A stretch of 21,660 nt of DNA from assembly GCA_025351615.1 (NCBI GenBank), contig JANXVP010000105.1, positions 1 to 21,660 on the forward strand, written 5' to 3'. The notes beneath the pieces were generated by a model. That model did no database searches, was not told the origin of the DNA, and saw only the letters and a list, made by a program, of their open reading frames with translations. Numbering within the stretch: position 1 is the stretch's first letter; each line of letters starts with the position of its first letter. The translations under genes and the position numbers were made by a program. Shown here piece by piece: positions 8,832 to 16,111 of the stretch. The stretch is from Ramlibacter sp. GTDB taxonomy: Bacteria > Pseudomonadota > Gammaproteobacteria > Burkholderiales > Burkholderiaceae_C.

Positions 8832-9761
8832 TCAGCGCTGGCGGCGCCGCGCGAGATAGCTGCGCAGCTTGCCGACAATGCCCTCGGGCGCGAAGATCAT
8901 GGTCAGCACGAACAGCCCGCCCAGCACCATCGACCAGCGCTGGGTGACGGAACTGACGACATTCTCGAGCACGATGATCACCACCGCTCCGACGATGCCG
9001 CCGAAAAGCGTGCCGACACCGCCGATGATGACCATCAACAGGCCTTTCACCGACTGCGTGAGGGCCACCGTGGAGGGGCTGACGAAACTGTTGAAGTAGG
9101 CGTAGAGCGCCCCTGAAATGCCAGCCATCAAGCCCGAGAACAGAAAGGCGATGAACACATGCAGCGTGGTGTTGTAGCCTAGGCTGCGCATGCGGGAATC
9201 GCTTTCACGGATGCCTTTGAGCGTCAGGCCGAACGGAGATTGCACGAAGCGCCACATCACGACGGTGGCGGCCAGACCCACGGCCAGCACGAAGTAGTAG
9301 AACGCCGTCGGGTCGCCGAGCAGGTCGGGCCGCACACTGCCGCGCAGGCCGTTCTCGCCGCCAGTCACCGACGTCCAGCGCTGGCACACCCCCCAGACGA
9401 TCATGCCCAGCGCCAGCGTGAGCAGCAGGAAGTACACCCCGCTGGTGCGCACCGCCAGAGCGGCGTAGACCACGGAAACAGCCAGCGCGCCAGCCACGCC
9501 GAGCGGGAATGCCAGCCAGGGACTGCCGCCCGCTGTCGTCACCGAATACATGACGACGTAGGTGGCGGTGCCGAAGATCGCACCGTGACACAGCGGCGTT
9601 CGCCCGGTGTAGCCTGCCAGGATATCGACCGACATCGCCAGCAGCGCATAGATCAGGGTCAACGTGGCCAGGCTTGTCAGGTAGCCAGGGACGACCGCCG
9701 GGACCAGGGCCAGCAGGACGACAGCAGCGGCGATGAGGACGGGTTTGGCAACAGCTTTCAT
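8832..9761 (-). CDS. livM: ABC transporter permease, LivM type
   Basis: The 309-residue inner-membrane permease is one half of the translocation channel. It is highly hydrophobic with about eight to ten membrane segments. Family markers include LLAMSVDILAGYTGRTPLCHGAIFG near 41-65, normally LxxGxxGxxSLGxAAFFG in LivM, LKGIRESDSRMRSLGYN, the cytoplasmic coupling loop, and SVKGLLMVIIGGVGTLFGGIVGA near the C-terminus. It starts ten bases after the livH stop. The P-L-C-H in place of the usual S-L-G-H in the first conserved loop is a small departure from the common pattern. Confidence 0.93.
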   Translation of the reverse strand: MKAVAKPVLIAAAVVLLALVPAVVPGYLTSLATLTLIYALLAMSVDILAGYTGRTPLCHGAIFGTATYVVMYSVTTAGGSPWLAFPLGVAGALAVSVVYAALAVRTSGVYFLLLTLALGMIVWGVCQRWTSVTGGENGLRGSVRPDLLGDPTAFYYFVLAVGLAATVVMWRFVQSPFGLTLKGIRESDSRMRSLGYNTTLHVFIAFLFSGLMAGISGALYAYFNSFVSPSTVALTQSVKGLLMVIIGGVGTLFGGIVGAVVIIVLENVVSSVTQRWSMVLGGLFVLTMIFAPEGIVGKLRSYLARRRQR

Positions 9762-9771
9762 GCGGCGTCCT

Positions 9772-10626
9772 TCAGGCAGACCGGCCGAACAGACCGTGCG
9801 GGCGGAAAGCCAGCAGCAGCGCCATCGGCCCGAAAATCACGAAATAGGACAGCTCCGGGAACCAGACCTGGCCGAAGGTGGACAGCAGTGCCACCGCCAG
9901 GCTCCCCAGCGCGGCGCCGCCTAGGCTGCCACGGCCGCCAATGATCACCACCGCCAGGCTGTAGACGAGGATCTCCGAATCCGCGGTCGGATACAGGGAC
10001 AGCAAAGCCCCGCCCAGAGCCCCGGCGATGCCGGCCAGCGCCATGCCCAGCATGAACGTCGCGACGAACACCAGTCGGATGTTGATGCCCATCGCCTCGA
10101 CGGTTTCAGCGTCGTCCACGCCGGCGCGGATCAGCGCGCCGAGCCGGGTGCGATTCATCAACAGCCACAACAGGACCAGCACGGCGGCGCCCACCCCGAG
10201 TACAGCCAGGCGATAGCGCGGGTAGGTGATGCCCAAGAGCTGGGCCGGGCCGCGCAAGACCTCGGGCGTGGGAACGCTGAAGGTGTCGCCACCGAAGATG
10301 ACGAGCGCGGCATCGTTGAGCATCAGGGCCAGGCCGAGTGTCAGCAGCACCTGGCGCAGCTCGTTGCCCTTGGCGAAGCGCAACAGCCACTGCTCGACCA
10401 GGCCCAGCAGCGCCACGGCTGCGACCGCGCAGACCAGGCCCAGCAGAAAGCTGCCGGACGCTGTCGCCGCCGCATAGGCCACGTAGCCACCCATCAGGTA
10501 CATCGCACCATGCGCGAGGTTGACGATCCGCATCAGGCCGAAGATCAGCGTGAAGCCGCTGGCGACCAGGAACAACAAGGCCGCGAAGGTCAGGCCGTTC
10601 AACAGTTGCAGCAGGATGGCACCCAT
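9772..10626 (-). CDS. livH: ABC transporter permease, LivH type
   Basis: The 284-residue inner-membrane permease is the partner of LivM. The N-terminus LLQLLNGLTFAALLFLVASGFTLIFGLMRIVNLAHGAMYLMG contains the LivH signature with NLAHG. The coupling loop is TRLGALIRAGVDDAETVEAMGIN, and the segment SLAVVIIGGRGSLGGAALGSL near the C-terminus is also characteristic. About eight membrane helices are apparent. It follows the PuuE-like gene 1 by six bases, which joins the catabolic genes and the importer in one transcript. Confidence 0.94.
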   Translation of the reverse strand: MGAILLQLLNGLTFAALLFLVASGFTLIFGLMRIVNLAHGAMYLMGGYVAYAAATASGSFLLGLVCAVAAVALLGLVEQWLLRFAKGNELRQVLLTLGLALMLNDAALVIFGGDTFSVPTPEVLRGPAQLLGITYPRYRLAVLGVGAAVLVLLWLLMNRTRLGALIRAGVDDAETVEAMGINIRLVFVATFMLGMALAGIAGALGGALLSLYPTADSEILVYSLAVVIIGGRGSLGGAALGSLAVALLSTFGQVWFPELSYFVIFGPMALLLAFRPHGLFGRSA

Positions 10627-10632
10627 CGAGCG

Positions 10633-11532
10633 CTACTTGGCAGCCGCTTGCGCGAGCAGCCGCGCCTGCTCGGCCCGGTGCCACTCCAGAATCTGTTCGC
10701 CCGTCCAGAACAGCACGTCCTTGCGCGCGCTGAGGCGCTCGAACACCTGGCGGAACCACTTCAGGCGATGCGGTGCGCCCATGATGTAGGGATGGACCAC
10801 CAGCGCCATCACCCGTGCCGAATCGCGGGAGTCTTCGTACAACTGGTCGAACTGGTCGATCGCCCGGTCGAAATATTCGCGCGCGCTGTGGTGCTGGATC
10901 AGCATCATGGCAACGTCGTTGCACTCCTGGGTGTAGGGAATGTTGGTGATGCCCTTGCCGCTGCGCGTCTTGAGCTCGACCGGCTGGTCGTCGAGCACCC
11001 AGTCGCAGACATAGTCGTAGCCGGCTTCCTGCAGCAGGTCGGGCGTGTGCCACGTCTCGGTCAGCCCCGGCCCGAGCCAGCCGCGGGGCGCCTTGCCGGT
11101 GAACTCGCGAATGGCCTGGGTCGTCAAGCGGATGGCCTCGGCTTCGTCATCGACTTTCTGCATGTTCTTCTGGATGAAGCCGTGGCCCAGAAACTCCCAG
11201 TTCCTGGCCAGGGCGGCCTGCGCGATCTGCGGGTAGCTTTGCAGGCAGCTGCCATTGACGGCCAGCACCCCGGGAATCCTGAACTGGTCGAAGACTTCGA
11301 GCATGCGCCAGAAACCCACCCGGTTGCCGTACTCGTGCCAAGCCCAGTTGGGAATGTCAGGTGAAGGCTGGCCACCGGCGGGCGGCGTCAGCACGGTGCG
11401 CGGCATCGGCTGGTCGATGTCCCATTCCTCGACGTTCACGATCACCCAGACCACCATGCGGGCACCGCCAGGCAACACCATCCGGGGCCGCTGGGAAATG
11501 GGCGAGTAGCTCAGACGTTCATGCGGGCGCAT
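10633..11532 (-). CDS. PuuE-like polysaccharide-deacetylase-family hydrolase, paralogue 1
   Basis: The 299-residue protein has the NodB/polysaccharide-deacetylase fold layout of the allantoinase PuuE and cyclic-imide hydrolase group, so it may open a cyclic amide or imide rather than act on sugars. Visible matches are LPGGARMVVWVIVNVEEWD (20-38), compared with the PGGARIAVQFVLNYEEG pattern of PuuE, then EYGNRVGFWR (67-76), EFLGHGF (113-119, H117), GKAPRGWLGPG (146-156), a T/ND segment near 200-206, and HPYIMG (247-252). No signal peptide is seen. The start ATG overlaps the FAH-family stop as TGATG. The second paralogue lies one gene upstream and aligns almost without gaps. Function and substrate are inferred only at family level. 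Confidence 0.85.
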   Translation of the reverse strand: MRPHERLSYSPISQRPRMVLPGGARMVVWVIVNVEEWDIDQPMPRTVLTPPAGGQPSPDIPNWAWHEYGNRVGFWRMLEVFDQFRIPGVLAVNGSCLQSYPQIAQAALARNWEFLGHGFIQKNMQKVDDEAEAIRLTTQAIREFTGKAPRGWLGPGLTETWHTPDLLQEAGYDYVCDWVLDDQPVELKTRSGKGITNIPYTQECNDVAMMLIQHHSAREYFDRAIDQFDQLYEDSRDSARVMALVVHPYIMGAPHRLKWFRQVFERLSARKDVLFWTGEQILEWHRAEQARLLAQAAAK

Positions 11533-12251
11533 CAGATGGCTCCAGGGTTAACCGACGGACCGACATCGATACCAAACGTGCCCAGCCCTTCGATCGCGGC
11601 TTCGATCCGGTCACCGGGCTGCAAGGGGCCGACACCGTCCGGCGTACCGGTGTAGATCAGGTCGCCAGGCATGAGCCGATACAGCCGCGACAGGTTGGCG
11701 ATGATTTCCGGCACGCGCCAGATCAGCTGCGACAGATCGGTCTGTTGCCGGGCCTGCCCGTTGACCGACAGGCGCAGCTTCCCCTGTGCCGGATGGCCGC
11801 ACAACGACACTGGAATGATCCCGCTGCAGGGCGCCGAGTGGTCGAAGGACTTGCCGTTTTCCCACGGGTGGCCGGCCTTGGCCGCTGCGCGTTGCAGGTC
11901 GCGCCGCGTCATGTCCAGGCCGATGGCATAGCCGAAGACATGGGCCAGCGCATCGGCGGGCTCAATGTCCTGGCCGGACCGGCCGATCGCCACCACCAGT
12001 TCCGCTTCGTACTGGAAGTCGCTGGTCGAACCGGGATAGGGCAAGGTCGCACCCTCTTCGACCAGGGCGTCGGCGGGCTTCTGGAAAAAGATCGGCGGGT
12101 CGCGCTCGTCGGCCTCGCCCATCTCGCGGATATGCGCCAGGTAATTGCGCCCGATGCAATAAATGCGCCGCACCGGAAAGCGTGCCGTCGTCCCGCGCAC
12201 GGCAAGCGCGGGCTGCGGCGGCGGCGGGAAAACGAAGCCGGCCACGCTCAT
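11532..12251 (-). CDS. Fumarylacetoacetate hydrolase-family protein, fumarylpyruvate-hydrolase-like
   Basis: The 239-residue protein resembles the short FAH-family hydrolases and is closest by eye to fumarylpyruvate hydrolases of gentisate pathways. FPVRRIYCIGRNYLAHIREMG (about 25-45) is the conserved entry motif. The metal-binding residues are visible as two Glu in FQYEAELVVAIG and an Asp in GLDMTRRDLQ. FFQKPADA and YTGTPDGVGPLQPGD are further family motifs. These enzymes cleave a C-C bond in beta-diketo acids, or hydrate or decarboxylate related acids, using Mg or Mn. The ATG at 12251 overlaps the stop of the upstream PuuE-like gene as ATGA; longer starts up to 12461 would encode a non-homologous N-terminus. 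The substrate is unknown. Its position between the two PuuE-like genes suggests action after ring opening. Confidence 0.9.
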   Translation of the reverse strand: MSVAGFVFPPPPQPALAVRGTTARFPVRRIYCIGRNYLAHIREMGEADERDPPIFFQKPADALVEEGATLPYPGSTSDFQYEAELVVAIGRSGQDIEPADALAHVFGYAIGLDMTRRDLQRAAAKAGHPWENGKSFDHSAPCSGIIPVSLCGHPAQGKLRLSVNGQARQQTDLSQLIWRVPEIIANLSRLYRLMPGDLIYTGTPDGVGPLQPGDRIEAAIEGLGTFGIDVGPSVNPGAI

Positions 12252-13132
12252 GCCTGTGCGGCTTTGGCGCCGTTGTACCAGTCCAGGATCTGCTCGCCAC
12301 TCCAGTGCAGCACCCCGCTGTGGCGATTGATGTGCTCGTAGACCTTTTCCAGGTAGCCAATGCGAAACGGCTGTCCGCTGATGTACGGGTGGATCGCGAT
12401 GGCCATGATCTTCGGTCGCTCGGCCGCCTCGAGGTAGTAGCGGTCGAAGGTGTCGCAGCACTTCTGCGTCCAGTAGGCGGCTTCGTGGTGCTGCACGATC
12501 ATCATCGGAATGTCGTTGTTCTCGACCGTGTACGGCAGCGTCACGAGCGGGCCGTGGGCGGTCTGGATCTCGGTGGGCTCGTCGTCGTAGGGAAAGTCGC
12601 CGATGTACTTCACGCCCGCGGCCGCCAGCAGGTCCGGTGTTTCGAAGGTCTGCGTGAGGCCCGGGCCGAGCCAGCCAACCGGACGCTTGCCGGTGAACTT
12701 CTCGAGCGTGTCCAGCGAGCGTTCGATCATCCCCTGCTGGTCCTCGACCTTGTGGATCGGCATCTGTTCATAGGCGTGGCCCATGAATTCCCAGCCGGCA
12801 TCCAGGCACGCCTGCGCCACCCGCGGATAGTCGACCGTGACGCGGGCGTTGATCGACAGGGTCGGTTTGATGCCCAGCGCGTCGTACAGCTTCTTGAAGC
12901 GCCAGAACCCCACCCGCATGCCGTACTCATGCCAGGCCCAGTTCGGCACGTCGGGCTGCAGTGCCACGCCGGTCGGCGCGGGCAGGACCTGGCGCGCCAT
13001 CGGCCGCGAGATGTCCCAGACTTCGAGGTTGACGATGGTCCAGACGATCACCTTGGCCGCGCCGGGCAGCTTGAGCGGCGGCCGGTCGACGATGGCGGAA
13101 TACGTTGCGCGCTCGCGGGGAATTTGCGACAT
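12248..13132 (-). CDS. PuuE-like polysaccharide-deacetylase-family hydrolase, paralogue 2
   Basis: The 294-residue protein belongs to the same PuuE-like group as the gene at 10633-11532 and shares long identical blocks with it, including PNWAWHEYG, RVGFWR, GWLGPGLT, TPDLL, SGEQIL/TGEQIL and HPYI. Residues that appear to line the active site are H119 (FMGHAYEQ) and H248 (IHPYISG). Two differences from paralogue 1 stand out: NLEVWD (35-40) replaces NVEEWD, losing the second Glu, and GHAY replaces GHGF. The two proteins may therefore act on different intermediates or form a mixed oligomer. The gene begins 40 bases after the cysteine-hydrolase stop and its stop overlaps the FAH-family start. A deacetylase acting on glycans is an alternative but unlikely given no signal peptide. 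Confidence 0.85.
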   Translation of the reverse strand: MSQIPRERATYSAIVDRPPLKLPGAAKVIVWTIVNLEVWDISRPMARQVLPAPTGVALQPDVPNWAWHEYGMRVGFWRFKKLYDALGIKPTLSINARVTVDYPRVAQACLDAGWEFMGHAYEQMPIHKVEDQQGMIERSLDTLEKFTGKRPVGWLGPGLTQTFETPDLLAAAGVKYIGDFPYDDEPTEIQTAHGPLVTLPYTVENNDIPMMIVQHHEAAYWTQKCCDTFDRYYLEAAERPKIMAIAIHPYISGQPFRIGYLEKVYEHINRHSGVLHWSGEQILDWYNGAKAAQA

Positions 13133-13172
13133 GGGTTCTTTCAGGAGGGGTGGACCGTGCCAGGTGCCGCCG

Positions 13173-13811
13173 TCAGGACACGCTCAACTCGGGCAGCGAC
13201 ATGACCTCGTCGGAGGTCATGACAAAACCGAAAGCGGTGCGGATACACAGCAGCGCGGCCTCATGCAGCGCCGGCGCATCCATGGTGTCCACGCAGTCGC
13301 TGGGCACGATGACGGCGTAATCCATCGAGCAGGCGGCGGTCACGGTCGACAGCACGCAGCTGTTGGTATTGACACCCGTGACGATCAAGGTATTGATGCC
13401 ATGGGCGCGCAGCAGCAGTTCGAGGTCGGTGGCGACGAAGCAGTTGTAGCGCTTCTTGGTATCGACCACGTAGTCGTGCTCCACCTTCAGCAGGCCGGGC
13501 ATCACCTCGCCCCCGGGCATGCCGATGATGTTGTGCGCCATGACGTTCTTGCGCGGGTTGTGCGGATCCTCGGCGCGGGTCCGCCAGAACGCATTGAGGC
13601 GGATTTCTTGCGCATCCCGATACTGCGTCACCAGGTGGATGACCGGCACCTGCCGGGTCCGGCACCAGTCGAACAAGCGCCGGTTGGCCGCCACCACCCG
13701 CGCTGCCGTGTCGGGCGCGGCCGGCATGGTGGCAACGCTCATGTCCAGATGGCCGCGGTGCAGGTCGATCGCCACCACCGCCGCACGCACCTTGTCAACG
13801 CCGAAATTCAT
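13173..13811 (-). CDS. Isochorismatase-family cysteine hydrolase (amidohydrolase)
   Basis: The 212-residue protein has the full catalytic triad of the isochorismatase-like cysteine hydrolases: D16 in VVAIDLHRGHLD, K119 in VDTKKRYNCF and C152 in GVNTNSCVLST, with the usual non-proline turn before the Cys (TGVNTNSC). Members with this triad are mostly amidases, such as N-carbamoylsarcosine amidase, maleamate amidohydrolase, ureidoacrylate hydrolase and biuret hydrolase. Hydrolysis of a linear amide or ureido acid is therefore the likely reaction. ATG 13811 was chosen because it opens the family's first strand; the longer frame to 14324 overlaps the alpha/beta hydrolase gene. It lies 26 bases after that gene and 40 before PuuE-like paralogue 2. 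Confidence 0.9.
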   Translation of the reverse strand: MNFGVDKVRAAVVAIDLHRGHLDMSVATMPAAPDTAARVVAANRRLFDWCRTRQVPVIHLVTQYRDAQEIRLNAFWRTRAEDPHNPRKNVMAHNIIGMPGGEVMPGLLKVEHDYVVDTKKRYNCFVATDLELLLRAHGINTLIVTGVNTNSCVLSTVTAACSMDYAVIVPSDCVDTMDAPALHEAALLCIRTAFGFVMTSDEVMSLPELSVS

Positions 13812-13837
13812 GCTCGCTCCGGTTCGGGTCCTGCGTT

Positions 13838-15094
13838 TCAGATCAGGGGGTTGGTCGCGCTGGGCAACAGCGCGCGCTGGTCGATGCCGAAGCGGTCGGC
13901 CAGCCAGTCGGCAAGGATTTCCTGGCCGATGGTCGGATTGTCGTGCTGGCAATGCTCGGCGCCGGTCTCCTCGGCCTCCAGCAGCCGCAGCGTGCAGTCC
14001 ACGCCTTTGGCGATGCCGTAGTCGTAGACCTTGCGCGCCTGCGACACGGTCAGCACGTCGTGCCCGCCATGCATCACCAGGTAGGGGCAGCGCATGTTCT
14101 CCAGGTGGCCCTCGAGCGTGAACGCGCGCGCCTTCTCCATCGAGGCCTTCATGCTCGGCTGGCCGAACACCCACTTGATATGGGTCGCCAGGCCGTGGTC
14201 CTCGGCGGCGCCGCCCCACATGTCGGTGATGGCGAACACCGCGCCGTGCGACACGCAAGCCGCCAGGCGGTGCTCGTAGCAGGCCGCGCGCGCCGCGTAA
14301 TACCCGCCCAGGCTGGAGCCGCACACCGCGATGCGCCCCGCGTCGACATCGCGACGCGTTTCAAGGTAATCGATGCAGCGTCCGATCGGCACCTCGGTGT
14401 CGGGCCGGTTGACCAGCCCCTGGCGCCGCAGCGCCCCGCCCTGTCCGGGGCCGTCGATCATCAGCACCGAAATGCCGCGCTGCAGGCAGCCGTGCGCCTG
14501 CATGAACCACATCTCGTCCTTGATCGAATCGAGGCCGCCCATGCAGATCAGCACCGGCTGGCGGGCCTGCGGGAAGGGCGCGCGGACAAAGTAGGCCGGC
14601 AGCGTGGCGCCGTTTTCGTAAGGGATTTCCAGCACCTCGCCGGCCGGGCTCAGGTGGCGCAGGTAGCCATGGCTGGACTGCTCCATCCTGGTGAAGGTGG
14701 CCAGGCGCCTCGGATCGTCGGGCAGCAGGAAGAACTCGGCCTGGCGATAGTAGTCAGCCGCCCGCATGTAGCAATTCATCGCGGTGCGGATATGGCCGGC
14801 AGCCTCGGCGCTGCCGGCCCGCTCGAAATTGCGGTCGGCGATGCGCTTCCATTCGACATGCCAGCTTTCCTCGCTGCCGGGGTCGATGCGCGACGCCGCC
14901 TGGAAGACTTCGCTGACGGCGCCGCCGCCCTCCTGCGTCTCGCCCAGACCGCGGCGAAACTGGTAGGAGAACCACGGCGACTGCGGCCAGTGGTGCCATC
15001 CGAAAGGCTCGAAATGGGCAGCCCGGTTATCGGTGATCCGCTCGATGGCGTTGTCGCCCCCTTCGGACGCCCGGACTGCATTCGCTTGCTGCAT
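13838..15094 (-). CDS. Alpha/beta hydrolase related to 2,6-dihydroxypseudooxynicotine hydrolase
   Basis: This is a 418-residue alpha/beta-hydrolase with a helical N-terminal domain. A nucleophile elbow GSSLGG (259-264) gives S261, the acid is likely D346 in HGGHDVL, and the base is H381 or H384 in AEHCQHD. LICMGGLDSIKDE (182-194) contributes the oxyanion region. The long helical N-terminal part (about 55-140), the LMIDGPGQGG motif and the overall layout recall the C-C-bond hydrolase of nicotine catabolism and the FrsA/DUF1100 group, an assignment made by eye. The ATG at 15094 is about 70 bases below the predicted promoter start; an upstream ATG at 15262 would place the promoter and operator inside the gene and is rejected. 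The ribosome site is weak. It is the first gene of the operon. Confidence 0.87.
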   Translation of the reverse strand: MQQANAVRASEGGDNAIERITDNRAAHFEPFGWHHWPQSPWFSYQFRRGLGETQEGGGAVSEVFQAASRIDPGSEESWHVEWKRIADRNFERAGSAEAAGHIRTAMNCYMRAADYYRQAEFFLLPDDPRRLATFTRMEQSSHGYLRHLSPAGEVLEIPYENGATLPAYFVRAPFPQARQPVLICMGGLDSIKDEMWFMQAHGCLQRGISVLMIDGPGQGGALRRQGLVNRPDTEVPIGRCIDYLETRRDVDAGRIAVCGSSLGGYYAARAACYEHRLAACVSHGAVFAITDMWGGAAEDHGLATHIKWVFGQPSMKASMEKARAFTLEGHLENMRCPYLVMHGGHDVLTVSQARKVYDYGIAKGVDCTLRLLEAEETGAEHCQHDNPTIGQEILADWLADRFGIDQRALLPSATNPLI

Positions 15095-15154
15095 GGACCT
15101 GATCGCTTTCTGGCGCCCGGCGTTGCCAGGCGGCGTGATTCGGTGGGCGCGGGA

Positions 15155-15172
15155 ATCGCTGTTTGCAGCGAT
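15155..15172 (-). promoter_or_regulatory. Dyad at the predicted transcription start of the operon
   Basis: A perfect inverted repeat, ATCGCTG-tttg-CAGCGAT, covers the position expected for the +1 of the operon promoter (about 15167). It could be a protein-binding dyad or form a hairpin at the mRNA 5' end. Its half-sites differ from the TTTGnATCCAAA sites. Confidence 0.4.
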
Positions 15173-15173
15173 C

Positions 15174-15202
15174 AATGTAAGACGCGGTGCTGAGGGAGTC
15201 AA
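15174..15202 (-). promoter_or_regulatory. Predicted sigma-70-type promoter of the catabolic operon
   Basis: On the minus strand TTGACT (15202-15197) is followed after exactly 17 bases by TACATT (15179-15174). The -35 matches the consensus at five of six positions and the -10 at four of six. The TTTGGATACAAA site lies four bases upstream of the -35. This is the best promoter match in the window and sits about 80 bases before the first operon gene. Confidence 0.65.
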
Positions 15203-15206
15203 TAGC

Positions 15207-15218
15207 TTTGTATCCAAA
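15207..15218. promoter_or_regulatory. Candidate GntR-family operator, copy 1
   Basis: TTTGTATCCAAA is a near-perfect palindrome with one mismatched centre pair. It adjoins the -35 element of the operon promoter and matches the second copy at 15272-15283 in eleven of twelve bases. FCD-type GntR regulators commonly bind short palindromes of the TTG-TA-CAA kind, so it is a plausible site for the divergent regulator. Confidence 0.55.
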
Positions 15219-15271
15219 ACCCGGCCAATTCGCGACCAGTTCAAGCGTGCCGGCGCTTGCATACCGCAGAT

Positions 15272-15283
15272 TTTGGATCCAAA
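15272..15283. promoter_or_regulatory. Candidate GntR-family operator, copy 2
   Basis: TTTGGATCCAAA is a perfect 12-base palindrome, 36 bases before the gntR-type start codon and centred 65 bases from copy 1. It would suit autoregulation of the regulator gene. A further half-site, GATCCAA, occurs at 15312-15318, directly before the start codon. Confidence 0.58.
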
Positions 15284-15319
15284 CTAGCATCGCCTTGTTT
15301 GGCTGAAAGCAGATCCAAC

Positions 15320-16111
15320 ATGCCCAGAGCATTGCCATCCCGCAAAGCCTTCGCCCAGCGTTCCGGCCCAGCGCGTTCGGTGCCGGCCCTCGCCGCGAAT
15401 GCGCTCCCGGTCAGCCCGGCAGCGCCTTTGACGCTGGCGCAGACCGTGGCCGAGCGGCTGCGTGCGGCGCTCCTGGACGGCCGCTTTCTGCCCGACGAAA
15501 AGCTGAACGAAGAATCCTTGTCGGCCATGTTGGGGGTGTCGCGCACCCCCGTCCGGTCTGCACTGCACGGCTTGTCCGCCGAAGGTTTGCTCGACTACGT
15601 CCCCAACCGGGGCTACAGCGTGCGCAGCGTCGACCTCGAACGGGTGACCTCGCTGTTCGACGTCCGGGGCGTGCTTGAAGGCCTGGCGGCGCGCCTGGCG
15701 GCCGAACGTGGCATGGACAGCGTTCAGCAGGCAAGCTGCGTTCAAGCCCTGGCCGCGGGGGATCGCATCATCGACAAGGGCCGCTTGCTGATTGCCGATC
15801 GCGCGATCTTCAGCGAAATCAACGCGCGCATCCACAACACGATTCTCGGCGCGGCCGGCAACCGGATGCTGCACGATATGGTCCGCCAGTACCACAACAT
15901 CCCCGTCACGTCGGACCGCAACGTGCTCTGGGACGACTTCCGGTGGCTGCGTCGCAGCCACGACGACCACCACGCCATGCTCGATGCCATCGTGCTGCGC
16001 GATGGCTCCCGCGCCGAGCAGCTCATGCGAGAACACATCCACAGCGTGAAGCTTCGCCTGACATCCCGAATGGCTCCCGAGGTCGCAGCCAGGGGAACGA
16101 TCGACGCATGA
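15320..16111 (+). CDS. GntR-family transcriptional regulator, FCD (FadR-like) subfamily
   Basis: The 263-residue regulator has an N-terminal winged helix-turn-helix at about 38-103, with LSAMLGVSRTPVRSALHGLSAEGLLDYVPNRGYSV carrying the recognition helix and wing. An all-helical FCD ligand-binding domain follows at about 108-245. Metal or ligand residues expected of FCD proteins appear as N168 and H172 in EINARIHNTIL and as the His cluster at 214-218. A 35-residue Ala/Pro-rich tail precedes the HTH. ATG 15320 was chosen because the alternative at 15257 would place the candidate operator inside the gene. It diverges from the catabolic operon, and the shared gap carries paired palindromes, so it probably controls that operon and itself. 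Its stop overlaps the next gene. Confidence 0.9.
   Translation: MPRALPSRKAFAQRSGPARSVPALAANALPVSPAAPLTLAQTVAERLRAALLDGRFLPDEKLNEESLSAMLGVSRTPVRSALHGLSAEGLLDYVPNRGYSVRSVDLERVTSLFDVRGVLEGLAARLAAERGMDSVQQASCVQALAAGDRIIDKGRLLIADRAIFSEINARIHNTILGAAGNRMLHDMVRQYHNIPVTSDRNVLWDDFRWLRRSHDDHHAMLDAIVLRDGSRAEQLMREHIHSVKLRLTSRMAPEVAARGTIDA

Larger units (their letters stand above)
3336..15094 (-). other. Predicted twelve-gene catabolic and transport operon
   Basis: Twelve genes run in one direction. Several stops and starts overlap (12248-12251, 11532, 6707-6714, 5495-5498), and the other gaps range from 6 to 58 bases. Reading order is alpha/beta hydrolase, cysteine hydrolase, PuuE-like 2, FAH-family, PuuE-like 1, livH, livM, binding protein, livG, livF, Mo-hydroxylase small subunit and large subunit. 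No terminator-like hairpin with a T-tract was seen inside. The only good promoter found is upstream of the first gene. Co-transcription is inferred from this spacing. Confidence 0.8.

Noticed and set aside
6013..10626. Branched-chain amino acid uptake as the role of the importer
   Set aside because: The family is branched-chain type, but the genes are embedded in a catabolic operon, so another small organic substrate is more likely. The ligand is left open.
3336..15094. A complete nicotinate degradation (nic) pathway
   Set aside because: The small subunit is NicA-like and amidase, FAH-family and alpha/beta hydrolase genes are present, but no 6-hydroxynicotinate monooxygenase or 2,5-dihydroxypyridine dioxygenase is found, and the large subunit lacks cytochrome domains.
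13943..15193. Long plus-strand open frame of 416 codons opposite the alpha/beta hydrolase
   Set aside because: The minus strand has a clear nucleophile elbow and family layout. The plus frame is Ala/Arg/His-rich with no domain.
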